A stretch of 64,000 nt of DNA from Halomonas sp. GFAJ-1 (GTDB lineage Bacteria; Pseudomonadota; Gammaproteobacteria; Pseudomonadales; Halomonadaceae). This document shows positions 25,778 through 34,309 of the stretch, piece after piece. Each line of letters opens with the position of its first letter. The first letter of the stretch is position 1. Location: contig CP016490.1 in the NCBI GenBank assembly GCA_002966495.1, positions 992,001 through 1,056,000 on the forward strand, in the 5' to 3' direction. Both the position numbers and the translations under genes were made by a program. Below the pieces are notes generated by a model. It was given only the letters and a program-made list of their open reading frames with translations. It was not told the origin of the DNA and ran no database searches.

Positions 25778-26554
25778 TTAGTGCCCCAGAATCTGGCTTA
25801 AGAACAGCTTCGTGCGCTCAGACTGTGGGTTATTAAAGAACGGCTCAGGCGCGTTCTCCTCAATGATTTGCCCCTGATCCATAAAAATCACCCGGTCGGC
25901 GACGGTTTTGGCGAAGCCCATTTCGTGGGTCACGCAAAGCATGGTCATGCCCTCATTGGCCAGCTCGACCATGACGTCTAGCACTTCTTTAATCATTTCA
26001 GGGTCAAGGGCGGAGGTGGGCTCGTCGAAAAGCATCACATCGGGGTGCATACACAGCGAGCGGGCAATCGCCACCCGCTGCTGCTGGCCGCCTGAAAGCT
26101 GTCCGGGATACTTTTTGGCCTGCTCGGCAATGCGCACCCGCTCTAGGTAACGCATGGCCTGCTCTTCTGCTTCGCGGCGCGGCTTTTTCTGCACCCACAT
26201 GGGCGCGATACAACAGTTTTCCAGCACCGATAAATGGGGGAAGAGGTTAAAGTGCTGGAAGACCATGCCCACGCTGCGACGAATCTGCTCGATACGCTTA
26301 ACGTCCTGGGTCAGCGGCACGCCGCCCACCACGATTTCACCCTGCTGGTGCTCTTCTAAATGATTGATGCAGCGAATCAACGTGGATTTACCCGAGCCAG
26401 AAGGTCCACATATAACGATACGCTCACCGCGTTTAACCTCTAGGTCGATATCGCGTAGCACGTGAAAGTCGCCGTACCATTTGTTAACGCCGCGCATTTC
26501 AACCATCAGATCAGAAGTACGTGTGCCAGAGACGTTGGTGGCTGCTTGTGTCAT
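25778..26554 (-). CDS. aapP: General L-amino-acid ABC transporter ATP-binding protein
   Basis: A 258-residue ABC ATPase of the polar amino-acid (PAAT) class. Walker A is GPSGSGKST, the signature motif is LSGGQQQRVAIARSL and Walker B is VMLFDEPTSALDPE. It drives the AapQM permease and is the last gene of the aapJQMP operon. Confidence 0.93.
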   Translation of the reverse strand: MTQAATNVSGTRTSDLMVEMRGVNKWYGDFHVLRDIDLEVKRGERIVICGPSGSGKSTLIRCINHLEEHQQGEIVVGGVPLTQDVKRIEQIRRSVGMVFQHFNLFPHLSVLENCCIAPMWVQKKPRREAEEQAMRYLERVRIAEQAKKYPGQLSGGQQQRVAIARSLCMHPDVMLFDEPTSALDPEMIKEVLDVMVELANEGMTMLCVTHEMGFAKTVADRVIFMDQGQIIEENAPEPFFNNPQSERTKLFLSQILGH

Positions 26555-26591
26555 GTCAGTATCCTGCTAAAAATCGTTAATAAAAGCGGCG

Positions 26592-27692
26592 TTAGCGCTT
26601 ATGGCCGGTGTGTAGCTTGCGTTCTAAGTACTGGCTATAGCGCGACATGCTGAAACAGAAGATCCAGAACATAAACGCGGCAAATACATAGCCCTCTAGC
26701 GAGAAGCCCAGCCAGCGAGAGTCGGACAGTGCCGCTTGCACGATCCCTAATAGGTCAAACAAGCCGATAATCATGACCAGCGTGGTGTCTTTAAACAGCG
26801 AGATAAAGGTATTCACGATGCCTGGAATCATCATCTTTAGCGCTTGGGGTAACACAATCAGCCCCATGCGTTTCCAGTAGGTCATCCCTAGCGCGGCCGC
26901 AGCCTCTTCTTGGCCTTTGGGAATAGCCTGTAAACCACCCCGGATAACCTCAGCCATATAGGCACTTTGGAACAGCGTAAGGCCGATAAGCGCACGTACT
27001 AAGCGGTCAACGCTGATTCCTGAGGGTAAGAACAGCGGCAGCATTACCGAGGCCATGAACAGGACGGTAATCAGCGGCACACCGCGCCAAAACTCAATGA
27101 ATACTACGCAGAAGCTTTTGACGATGGGCATATTAGAGCGCCGCCCCAATGCCAGCACAATACCAATGGGTAGCGCGCCCACCATACCGACGGTGGCCAA
27201 CAGCAGGGTCAGCATTAAACCGCCCCAGCGGTGAGTGGGTACGCGGGGCAGGTCGAAGTAGCCGCCGTGGAGCAGCACGTAGGCCACTACCGGAAAGCCC
27301 ACTAAGGCAAACACCGCCACCCAGCGTTTAAAGGGCAGCTTGGGAATAGCCAGCCATGCAATCAGCGCAAAGAAACCCGCAAACGCCACGTTAGCGCGCC
27401 ATATTTCTGTGCGCGGATAAAGGCCATAAATAAACTGGCTAAAGCGGGCATTGACAAATACCCAGCAAGCGCCTTCACGTGAGCAGTCGTCGCGGCTCGT
27501 GCCGACCCAGTCGGCGTTAATAAACGCCCACTGCACGGTGGGCACGACCAAAAGATACAGCACGTAAAGCCCGATAAGCGTAAAGATGGTATTGATTGGG
27601 CCGTTAAACAGGTTGGTGCGCAGCCACGCGACTGGCCCCACTGAACTACTGGGGGCGGGCCTCGGATCAATCATCGATTGGTTATGAATCAT
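26592..27692 (-). CDS. aapM: General L-amino-acid ABC transporter permease AapM
   Basis: A 366-residue inner-membrane permease, larger than ordinary His/Glu permeases because of extra N-terminal helices and a periplasmic insertion (residues ~60-110) typical of AapM/BztC. The coupling loop EEAAAALGMTYWKRMGLIVLPQ is in the C-terminal half. It starts 21 bases after aapQ and pairs with it. Confidence 0.92.
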   Translation of the reverse strand: MIHNQSMIDPRPAPSSSVGPVAWLRTNLFNGPINTIFTLIGLYVLYLLVVPTVQWAFINADWVGTSRDDCSREGACWVFVNARFSQFIYGLYPRTEIWRANVAFAGFFALIAWLAIPKLPFKRWVAVFALVGFPVVAYVLLHGGYFDLPRVPTHRWGGLMLTLLLATVGMVGALPIGIVLALGRRSNMPIVKSFCVVFIEFWRGVPLITVLFMASVMLPLFLPSGISVDRLVRALIGLTLFQSAYMAEVIRGGLQAIPKGQEEAAAALGMTYWKRMGLIVLPQALKMMIPGIVNTFISLFKDTTLVMIIGLFDLLGIVQAALSDSRWLGFSLEGYVFAAFMFWIFCFSMSRYSQYLERKLHTGHKR

Positions 27693-27713
27693 GTGTATTT
27701 CCTCGCCATTGGC

Positions 27714-28904
27714 CTAGCGTTCAACCAGCGCCACGCGGGCGTTGAACCAGTTCATAAACATGGACACCAGTAGGCTGATGGTCAGATAGACCGCCATGGT
27801 CATGGCAATGACCTCAATGGCTTGGCCAGTCTGGTTCAGCGTGGTGCCTGCAAACACCGAGACAAGGTCTGGGTAACCAATAGCCGTGGCCAGCGATGAG
27901 TTCTTGATCAGGTTTAGATATTGGCTAGTAAGCGGCGGAATAATCACACGCAGCGCCTGGGGAATGACCACTAAGCGCAGTACTAGATTGCGCGGCAGGC
28001 TAAGCGCCTGGGCGGCTTCGGTTTGGCCGTGTGAAATGGCCTGAATGCCTGAGCGCACAATTTCGGCGATAAACGAGGCGGTATAAATCGACAGCGCAAG
28101 CCATAAAGCGAGGAACTCAGGAATGATCGTAATGCCACCGCGGAAGTTAAAGCCACGCAGCTCTGGCACATCCCAAGTAACCGGCACACCCGTGGCCACC
28201 AATACCAGCATGGGTAAGCCGAAAATTAACGCAAACGAAATCCAGTAAGCTGGGATGCGTTTGCCGGTTGCCTCATGGCGGCGTTTGTTCCAAACAACCA
28301 GCGCAATGCTGGCAATGACCGCGGCCATAAAGGTTGCGGGGATGAGGCCAAAGCCTGACTCAAAGAGCGGTTCAGGCAGGTAGAGGCCGCGCACGTTGAG
28401 GAAGATAACTTCACCAAAGGCGAGACTGTCCCTGGCGCTGGGCAGCGTGCGAAGCACTGCGTAGTACCAGAAGAAAATTTGCAGTAGCAGTGGGATATTA
28501 CGAAAGGTTTCGATATACGCATTGGCTAAGCGGGCAAGTAACCAGTTAGGCGACAGGCGGGCAATCCCGACAATAAACCCAATGATGGTCGCCGCTAAGA
28601 CCCCTAAACCCCCTACCAATAGGGTGTTGAGCAGGCCCACGACAAACGTGCGGCCGTAGGTGCTTTGGGATGAGTAGTCGATCAGACTCTGAACTATCCC
28701 AAAGCCTGCGGTGTTACCTAGGAAACCAAACCCGGTAGTAATGCCACGTGCGGATAAGTTGTCCTGGGTATTCCCGACGATATAGAGCAAAAAAGCGGCG
28801 ACAGCGGCCACAAGGAGTAACTGAAAAATAAGAGCGCGCTTAGCGCGGTCTCGCCAGAAGGGAGGCTTTTGGCCGACCGGGCGAGAGTTGGGTCGAACGG
28901 ACAT
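27714..28904 (-). CDS. aapQ: General L-amino-acid ABC transporter permease AapQ
   Basis: A 396-residue permease of the AapQ/BztB type, with about eight helices, a long central periplasmic segment, and the coupling loop TEAAQALSLPRNLVLRLVVI. ATG at 28904 with a GGAG site nine bases upstream is preferred over the longer frame from 28934. It lies 84 bases after aapJ. Confidence 0.92.
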   Translation of the reverse strand: MSVRPNSRPVGQKPPFWRDRAKRALIFQLLLVAAVAAFLLYIVGNTQDNLSARGITTGFGFLGNTAGFGIVQSLIDYSSQSTYGRTFVVGLLNTLLVGGLGVLAATIIGFIVGIARLSPNWLLARLANAYIETFRNIPLLLQIFFWYYAVLRTLPSARDSLAFGEVIFLNVRGLYLPEPLFESGFGLIPATFMAAVIASIALVVWNKRRHEATGKRIPAYWISFALIFGLPMLVLVATGVPVTWDVPELRGFNFRGGITIIPEFLALWLALSIYTASFIAEIVRSGIQAISHGQTEAAQALSLPRNLVLRLVVIPQALRVIIPPLTSQYLNLIKNSSLATAIGYPDLVSVFAGTTLNQTGQAIEVIAMTMAVYLTISLLVSMFMNWFNARVALVER

Positions 28905-28988
28905 GGATAGCGTCTCCGCGATACGGCAGGTCAATCAAATGGCCCGCCGTCACTAAACAGGAGGGCGGGCCGGGGTCAATCGAGACGC

Positions 28989-30014
28989 TTAGCGAATCGG
29001 CGGTGCGTACTGGAAGCCGCCTTGGTTCCACAGCGCGTTAACGCCGCGTTCGATTTCCAGCGGAGAGTCCATTCCTACGTTACGCTCAAAGCTTTCGCCG
29101 TAGTTACCCACTTGGCTTAGGATGTTGTAAGCCCAGTCAGCGTCTAAGCCCATGCCTTCACCGTAGTTGCCGTCTTGGCCGAGCAGGCGTGCAATGTCGG
29201 GGTTATCAGAGTCGCGCATTTCTTCAGCGTTTTCGCTGGTAACGCCATACTCTTCACCGTTAAGCATGGCAAAGAGTGACCATTTGACGATATTGAACCA
29301 CTGGTCGTCGCCCTGGCGAACCACCGGGCCAAGGGGCTCTTTTGAGATAACATCGGAGAGAATGACGGCGCCATCTGGGTCATCTAGTTGGATGCGCAGA
29401 GCAGCAAGCTGAGAGGTATCAGAGGTGAGTACGTCACAGCGGCCAGCTTGGAAGCCACCTACCGTTTGCTCAGACGTATCAAATACAATCGGGTCGAATT
29501 CCATGTCGTTAGCACGGAAGTAGTCAGCTAGGTTGAGTTCTGTAGTGGTGCCCGACTGGATGCAGATAGCGGCGCCATCTAACTCAGAGGCTTCTGAAAC
29601 GCCCAGGTCGCGGGAAACCATAAAGCCCTGGCCGTCGTAAAAGTTAACACCGGTAAAGTTAAGACCTAGGGTCGTATCGCGGGTAGTGGTCCAGGTGGTG
29701 TTGCGTGACAGTACGTCCACTTCGCCCGACTGCAGCGCGGTGAAGCGCTCAACCGCATTTAAGGAGATGTAGTTAACCGCATCGGCATCACCCAGCACCG
29801 CTGCTGCTACGGCGCGGCATACGTCAACGTCGATACCTTGCCACTCGCCGCTATCGTCTGGCGCGGAAAAACCTGGTAAGCCATCGCTAACACCACACTG
29901 AACGGCCCCGCGTGATTTGGTATCTTCGAGCGTGCTGGCCTGCGCAGTTGCTACGCCCGCAACGGTGATGGCGCCCGCAGATGCCAGCAGTACCAAGTGT
30001 TTCTTGTTAAACAT
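28989..30014 (-). CDS. aapJ: General L-amino-acid ABC transporter substrate-binding protein AapJ
   Basis: A 341-residue periplasmic binding protein with a Sec signal peptide ending about AGVATAQA. Family features are VDVCRAVAAAVLGD, ERFTALQSGEVDVLSRNTTW and the C-terminal NQGGFQYAPPIR. It feeds a broad range of L-amino acids to AapQMP, directly downstream. A near-identical paralogue lies just upstream, separated by a strong hairpin. Confidence 0.93.
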   Translation of the reverse strand: MFNKKHLVLLASAGAITVAGVATAQASTLEDTKSRGAVQCGVSDGLPGFSAPDDSGEWQGIDVDVCRAVAAAVLGDADAVNYISLNAVERFTALQSGEVDVLSRNTTWTTTRDTTLGLNFTGVNFYDGQGFMVSRDLGVSEASELDGAAICIQSGTTTELNLADYFRANDMEFDPIVFDTSEQTVGGFQAGRCDVLTSDTSQLAALRIQLDDPDGAVILSDVISKEPLGPVVRQGDDQWFNIVKWSLFAMLNGEEYGVTSENAEEMRDSDNPDIARLLGQDGNYGEGMGLDADWAYNILSQVGNYGESFERNVGMDSPLEIERGVNALWNQGGFQYAPPIR

Positions 30015-30168
30015 GGTAGTTCCCCTTCCTAGATGTAATGTCGTTATGCATGCAGGTGCATGACACTAAAAGCTAGCAAGGAAGGTGCCAAGAATGATAC
30101 GACGTTAAATTCAGCGCTTTTCAACGCAAAACGGAGCAATTTCCTACCAAAGTTGTGGTGCATGAAAG

Positions 30169-30218
30169 TGCATTAGCGGCTACCGTGCGCACTTTTTTGG
30201 TGCGTAGCCGCTAATGCA
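30169..30218 (-). promoter_or_regulatory. Strong intercistronic hairpin between two binding-protein genes
   Basis: TGCATTAGCGGCTAC (30169-30183) pairs perfectly over 15 bases with GTAGCCGCTAATGCA (30204-30218). The loop contains an inner GCAC/GTGC stem around six T residues. No T run follows on the minus strand, so it is less likely a simple terminator and more likely an mRNA-stabilising or attenuating structure, or a protein-binding site. Confidence 0.7.
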
Positions 30219-30258
30219 GAGGTGATACTCTCTGCTGAGAGCTTAATAATCGGACGTC

Positions 30259-31269
30259 TTAGCGAATGGGTGGAGCGTACTGAATGCCGCCGTCATTCCA
30301 AAGACTGTTTAAGCCGCGTGCAATATTGAAATCTGACCCTGTACCCACGTTACGATCATAAATATCCGCATAGTTGCCTACCTGTTTGACGATTTGGTAA
30401 GCCCAGTCGGTCTCAATACCCATGGCTTCGCCAAAATTACCGTCCTGACCTAGCAGGCGCATCACATCGGGGTCTTCTGAGGTGAGATGCTCGTCCACGT
30501 TTTCCTGGCTAACGCCCAATTCTTCGGCGTTAAGCATGGCAAACAGCGTCCATTTGACGATGTTGAACCACTGGTCATCGCCTTGGCGCACGGCGGGGCC
30601 AAGCGGCTCTTTCGAGATGATTTCGGGGAGTACAACAGCCATGCTGGGGTCGGCAAGCTGCATGCGCTGAGCATAGAGCTGGGAGGCATCGGAGCTTAAA
30701 ACGTCGCAGCGGCCCGCTTCAAAGCCGATGATCGACTGCTCAGGGGCATCAAACACCACGGCGTCGTAGGTCATTCCATTGAGGCGGAAGTAGTCGGATA
30801 GGTTAAGCTCACTGGTGGTGCCGGACTGAGTGCAGACTGCCGCGCCATCCAGCTCTTTGGCGCTTTGCACGCCCAGGTCACTAGCGACCATAAAGGCTTG
30901 GCCGTCGTAGTAACTAACGCCGGTAAAGTGCATGCCCAGGGTGGTGTCACGGCTCGATGTCCACGTGGTGGTGCGGGATAGTACATCGACTTCGCCAGAC
31001 TGCAGGGCGGTAAAGCGCTCTACAGAGTCTAGCGGTACGAAATCTACTTTTGTTGCATCCCCGAGCGCCGCTGCGGCAACTGCTCGGCACACGTCGGTAT
31101 CCAGGCCGCGGTACTGATCATCGTCATCCAGTGAAGAGAAGCCCGGCTGGGCGGCATTGACGCCACAGCGAAGGCTGTCACGGTTCTGCACCGTTTCCAA
31201 AGTGCTGGCCATGGCCACCGTGGGTAGCAGTATGCTGATTCCTAACCCCAACCAACGAACGTTTTTCAT
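30259..31269 (-). CDS. AapJ-like amino-acid substrate-binding protein, second copy
   Basis: A 336-residue periplasmic binding protein with signal peptide ending about TVAMA. It aligns along its whole length with the downstream AapJ, sharing ERFTALQSGEVDVLSR, ISKEPLGP, VRQGDDQWFNIVKW and the YAPPIR terminus. It differs around the ligand-binding strands, so it may extend or change the amino acids delivered to AapQMP. It has no permease of its own nearby. It could be co-transcribed with aapJ through the hairpin region or expressed alone. Confidence 0.9.
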   Translation of the reverse strand: MKNVRWLGLGISILLPTVAMASTLETVQNRDSLRCGVNAAQPGFSSLDDDDQYRGLDTDVCRAVAAAALGDATKVDFVPLDSVERFTALQSGEVDVLSRTTTWTSSRDTTLGMHFTGVSYYDGQAFMVASDLGVQSAKELDGAAVCTQSGTTSELNLSDYFRLNGMTYDAVVFDAPEQSIIGFEAGRCDVLSSDASQLYAQRMQLADPSMAVVLPEIISKEPLGPAVRQGDDQWFNIVKWTLFAMLNAEELGVSQENVDEHLTSEDPDVMRLLGQDGNFGEAMGIETDWAYQIVKQVGNYADIYDRNVGTGSDFNIARGLNSLWNDGGIQYAPPIR

Positions 31270-31345
31270 TTTTATTCCTTAACGTGGATAGCTAAATAAA
31301 CAGGTTTAGCAAACAAACAGATTTAGCAAATAAAACTAAGCGCAC

Positions 31346-31374
31346 AAAAAAGGCCGAGCAATGCCCGGCCTTCG
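31346..31374 (-). terminator. Terminator after speE
   Basis: On the minus strand AAGGCCG...TCGGCCTT forms a stem (31350-31372, one mismatch) followed by TTTTTT. It ends the hemE-speE transcript. Confidence 0.82.
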
Positions 31375-31396
31375 CTGTCAATACCTTAGCGCTCAC

Positions 31397-32257
31397 TTAC
31401 GCAAAGGCTTTCCGCATAAAGGGCGGTAGTGCCAGGGCGCCACGGTGGGCATCACCTGTGTAGTACTGTAGCGGCATTTCGTGGCTGGCGGCAGCTTGTT
31501 CGCGAAAGCTTTCCACGTTGGCGTTTTTACCCGCCAAGGTCACACTCCACCAGCCAGAGGGGTACACCGGCTGTGGGAAGGGCAGGGTGGCCACGCTATC
31601 AAAGCCTGCTTCACGCATATCGTTGCGCAGCTCACGAATGATAGAGCCGCTGTGGTAGAGCGGTGATTCGCTCTGCTGCACCATCACGCCACCATTTTTT
31701 AGGATGCGGTGGCAGCGCTTCAGGAAGTCGGTTTTAAACAGCCCTTCGGCAGGGCCTACCGGGTCGGTGGAGTCGATAATCAGCACATCGATGCTCTCAT
31801 CGGCAGCGTCATCTACCCACTTCACGCCGTCGGCAAATAGCAGTTCGGCTCGGGGGTCGCCGTTAGCTTCCACCAACGCCGGGAAAAAACGCTCCGCCGC
31901 CTTGGTGACCTCTTCATCAATGTCGATTTGGGTGACTTTTTCAACGCCGGGGTGGCGGAGCACCTCTTTAAGCGTTCCACAGTCACCGCCGCCAATGATC
32001 ACCACCCGCTTGGGGTCTTGATGGGTGAATAGCGCCGGGTGGGCAATCATCTCGTGATAGAGGAAGTTGTCGCGGTCGGTCAGCATCACGCAGCCATCCA
32101 GCACCATCAGGTTGCCGTAGGTCTCCGTGGCGTACACTTCTAGGTGCTGGTAAGGGCTCTGTACATCCAGCAGTTTTTCAGAGATTTTCAGCGAGAAGGC
32201 GCTGCCGTGGCTATCAAATACCTCGGTGAACCACTGGTCGTTACGTAGTTCGCTCAT
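31397..32257 (-). CDS. speE: Polyamine aminopropyltransferase (spermidine synthase)
   Basis: A 286-residue enzyme that moves the aminopropyl group of decarboxylated SAM to putrescine. Typical segments are YQHLEVYATETYGNLMVLDG, VVIIGGGDCGTLKEVLRH and the catalytic-loop aspartates in LIIDSTDPVGPAEGLF. Its ATG overlaps the hemE stop as ATGA, so translation is coupled. speD is not adjacent. Confidence 0.94.
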   Translation of the reverse strand: MSELRNDQWFTEVFDSHGSAFSLKISEKLLDVQSPYQHLEVYATETYGNLMVLDGCVMLTDRDNFLYHEMIAHPALFTHQDPKRVVIIGGGDCGTLKEVLRHPGVEKVTQIDIDEEVTKAAERFFPALVEANGDPRAELLFADGVKWVDDAADESIDVLIIDSTDPVGPAEGLFKTDFLKRCHRILKNGGVMVQQSESPLYHSGSIIRELRNDMREAGFDSVATLPFPQPVYPSGWWSVTLAGKNANVESFREQAAASHEMPLQYYTGDAHRGALALPPFMRKAFA

Positions 32258-33369
32258 GACTTTGCTCCTGAGCGTGGGACGCTGGTTTGCGTTGCAATGC
32301 CTTGGTGGTATTGGGGGCTTAACTCGTGCAGCGCGTCCATAAAGGCGGTGACATTATCTGGGTTAGTGAACTGGCTGATGCCGTGGCCCAGGTTAAACAC
32401 GTGGCCCGGGCCGTGGCCGTAGCTTTCAAGCACGCGTGCCACTTCAGCGCGAATAGCAGAAGGCCGTGCGAACAGCACGTTAGGGTCGAGGTTGCCTTGC
32501 AGGGCTACTTTATGACCCACCCGTGCGCGGGCGTCAGACAGCTCGGTAGACCAGTCGATACCCAGCGCATCGGCACCGGCGCAGGCGATGTGTTCAAGCC
32601 ACTGGCCGCCATTTTTGGTGAACAGGATGACCGGCACGCGGCGTCCGTCGTGGTCGCGGATCAAACCGGAAACAATCTGCTCCATATAGCGCAGCGAGAA
32701 CTCAAGGTAAGCCGGGGTAGATAGCGCGCCGCCCCAGGTGTCAAAAATCTGCACCGCCTGGGCGCCCGCACGAATCTGGGCATTCAGGTAGTCGGTTACC
32801 GCGTGGGCCAGGGTGTCCAGCAGCTGGTGCATGGTGTCTGGCGTATCGTAAAGCATAGTTTTCAGGTGGCGGAAATCTTTACTTGAACCGCCCTCCACCA
32901 TGTAAGTAGCCAGCGTCCAAGGGCTGCCTGAAAAACCAATCAGCGGCATACGGCCGTTGAGCTCACGACGGATGGTCGACACTGCGCGCATCACATAATC
33001 AAGGTCGCGCTCGGCGTTGGGCACGGTGAGTGCGGCAACCTCTTGTGGCGTGCGCACGGTTTTTTTGAATTTCGGGCCTTCGCCGGTTTCAAAATAGAGC
33101 CCCAAGCCCATCGCGTCAGGGATCGTCAATATATCTGAGAACAGAATGGCGGCATCAAGGGGGTAGCGTTCTAAAGGCTGCAGCGTGACCTCACAGGCCA
33201 AGTCATGGTTGCGACACAGATCCATAAAGCTACCCGCATCGGCACGGCTGGCGCGGTATTCCGGCAGGTAACGGCCTGCTTGACGCATCATCCACACCGG
33301 AGTGCGGTCTACGGGCTGACGAGCCAGCGCGCGGAGAAAACGGTCGTTTTGCAAAGGTGTGGTGGTCAT
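32254..33369 (-). CDS. hemE: Uroporphyrinogen decarboxylase
   Basis: A 371-residue haem-pathway enzyme that converts uroporphyrinogen III to coproporphyrinogen III. Both family signatures are present: PVWMMRQAGRYLPEYR near the N-terminus and GFSGSPWTLATYMVEG. The catalytic Asp is in AAILFSDILTIPDAMGLG. ATG at 33369 is preferred over GTG at 33375. It is the first gene of hemE-speE. Confidence 0.95.
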   Translation of the reverse strand: MTTTPLQNDRFLRALARQPVDRTPVWMMRQAGRYLPEYRASRADAGSFMDLCRNHDLACEVTLQPLERYPLDAAILFSDILTIPDAMGLGLYFETGEGPKFKKTVRTPQEVAALTVPNAERDLDYVMRAVSTIRRELNGRMPLIGFSGSPWTLATYMVEGGSSKDFRHLKTMLYDTPDTMHQLLDTLAHAVTDYLNAQIRAGAQAVQIFDTWGGALSTPAYLEFSLRYMEQIVSGLIRDHDGRRVPVILFTKNGGQWLEHIACAGADALGIDWSTELSDARARVGHKVALQGNLDPNVLFARPSAIRAEVARVLESYGHGPGHVFNLGHGISQFTNPDNVTAFMDALHELSPQYHQGIATQTSVPRSGAKS

Positions 33370-33413
33370 AAACACTTGCTCTTAAGAAATTTGCCCGCAT
33401 TGTAAGGGAGTCT

Positions 33414-33507
33414 TTGTACCTGAAGATAGGAATTGTACGTGAAGATAGGACGCATGGCGGCGTCTGGGCTGGCATTAATCGTCGCACCCTATTAATCGTT
33501 GCACCCT
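33414..33507. repeat. Two adjacent short tandem duplications in the hemE-ribA intergenic region
   Basis: TTGTACCTGAAGATAGGA (33414-33431) is repeated with one change at 33433-33450. ATTAATCGTCGCACCCT (33474-33490) is repeated with one change immediately after, at 33491-33507. Both lie between the hemE start and the ribA start, within 65 bases of each other. Confidence 0.8.
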
Positions 33508-33606
33508 AGGGATACCGTGAGGCCGCCGCCGCTTCCTGGTAAACTATGTGCCCACTTTGCCAACACTGGTGTGGTTAACTGGTTTGGTTGATCAGCGAGG
33601 TAACCT

Positions 33607-34242
33607 GTGACCATCCGCTTCATTGCCGCTTCTCGGCTGCCCACTCCCTGGGCGACATTCACTATGCATGGTTTCGAAGACGAGGCCACGGGCAAAGACC
33701 ATATTGCGCTAACGCTGGGCGACGTGAGCGGCGGCGAGCCAGTGCTTGGGCGCGTGCACTCTGAGTGCTTAACCGGCGATGCGCTGTTCTCCATGCGCTG
33801 TGACTGTGGTTATCAGCTGCAGGAGGCGCTCAAGCGTATTGCCGAAGAGGGCCGGGGCGTACTGTTCTACCTGCGCCAAGAGGGGCGCGGTATTGGGCTA
33901 CTTAATAAAATTCGCGCCTACAACCTTCAAGACCAGGGGGCCGATACGGTCGAGGCCAACGAACAGCTCGGTTTTGGTGCCGACATGCGCCGCTACGACC
34001 TGTGCGTGCCGATGCTCAACCATTTAGGTATTACGGCGTTAAAACTGATGACGAATAACCCGCGCAAGGTGGATGCCTTGACTCGGGATGGAGTGAATGT
34101 GGTCGAGCGTCTGCCGATTACCACAGGTCTGAACCCGCACAACGAACACTACCTCTCCACTAAAGCGGGCAAGCTCGGCCATATGATGGCGCTGGATGAT
34201 TTTACCCAGGCCAGCGACGTGGATATTGAGCGTAAGGGGTAG
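33607..34242 (+). CDS. ribA: GTP cyclohydrolase II
   Basis: A 211-residue first enzyme of riboflavin synthesis. Zinc cysteines are in RVHSECLTGDALFSMRCDCG, and the catalytic segment is YLRQEGRGIGLLNKIRAY. The start is GTG at 33607 with GAGG upstream. It is a stand-alone RibA, not fused to RibB. It is divergent from hemE, with short tandem duplications in the promoter region. Confidence 0.94.
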   Translation: MTIRFIAASRLPTPWATFTMHGFEDEATGKDHIALTLGDVSGGEPVLGRVHSECLTGDALFSMRCDCGYQLQEALKRIAEEGRGVLFYLRQEGRGIGLLNKIRAYNLQDQGADTVEANEQLGFGADMRRYDLCVPMLNHLGITALKLMTNNPRKVDALTRDGVNVVERLPITTGLNPHNEHYLSTKAGKLGHMMALDDFTQASDVDIERKG

Positions 34243-34309
34243 AAAAAAAGAGGCTTGACCGTTGTATGCCTTTAACGCAAAGTAAATTTATTGATAACTC
34301 AAAGGCATA

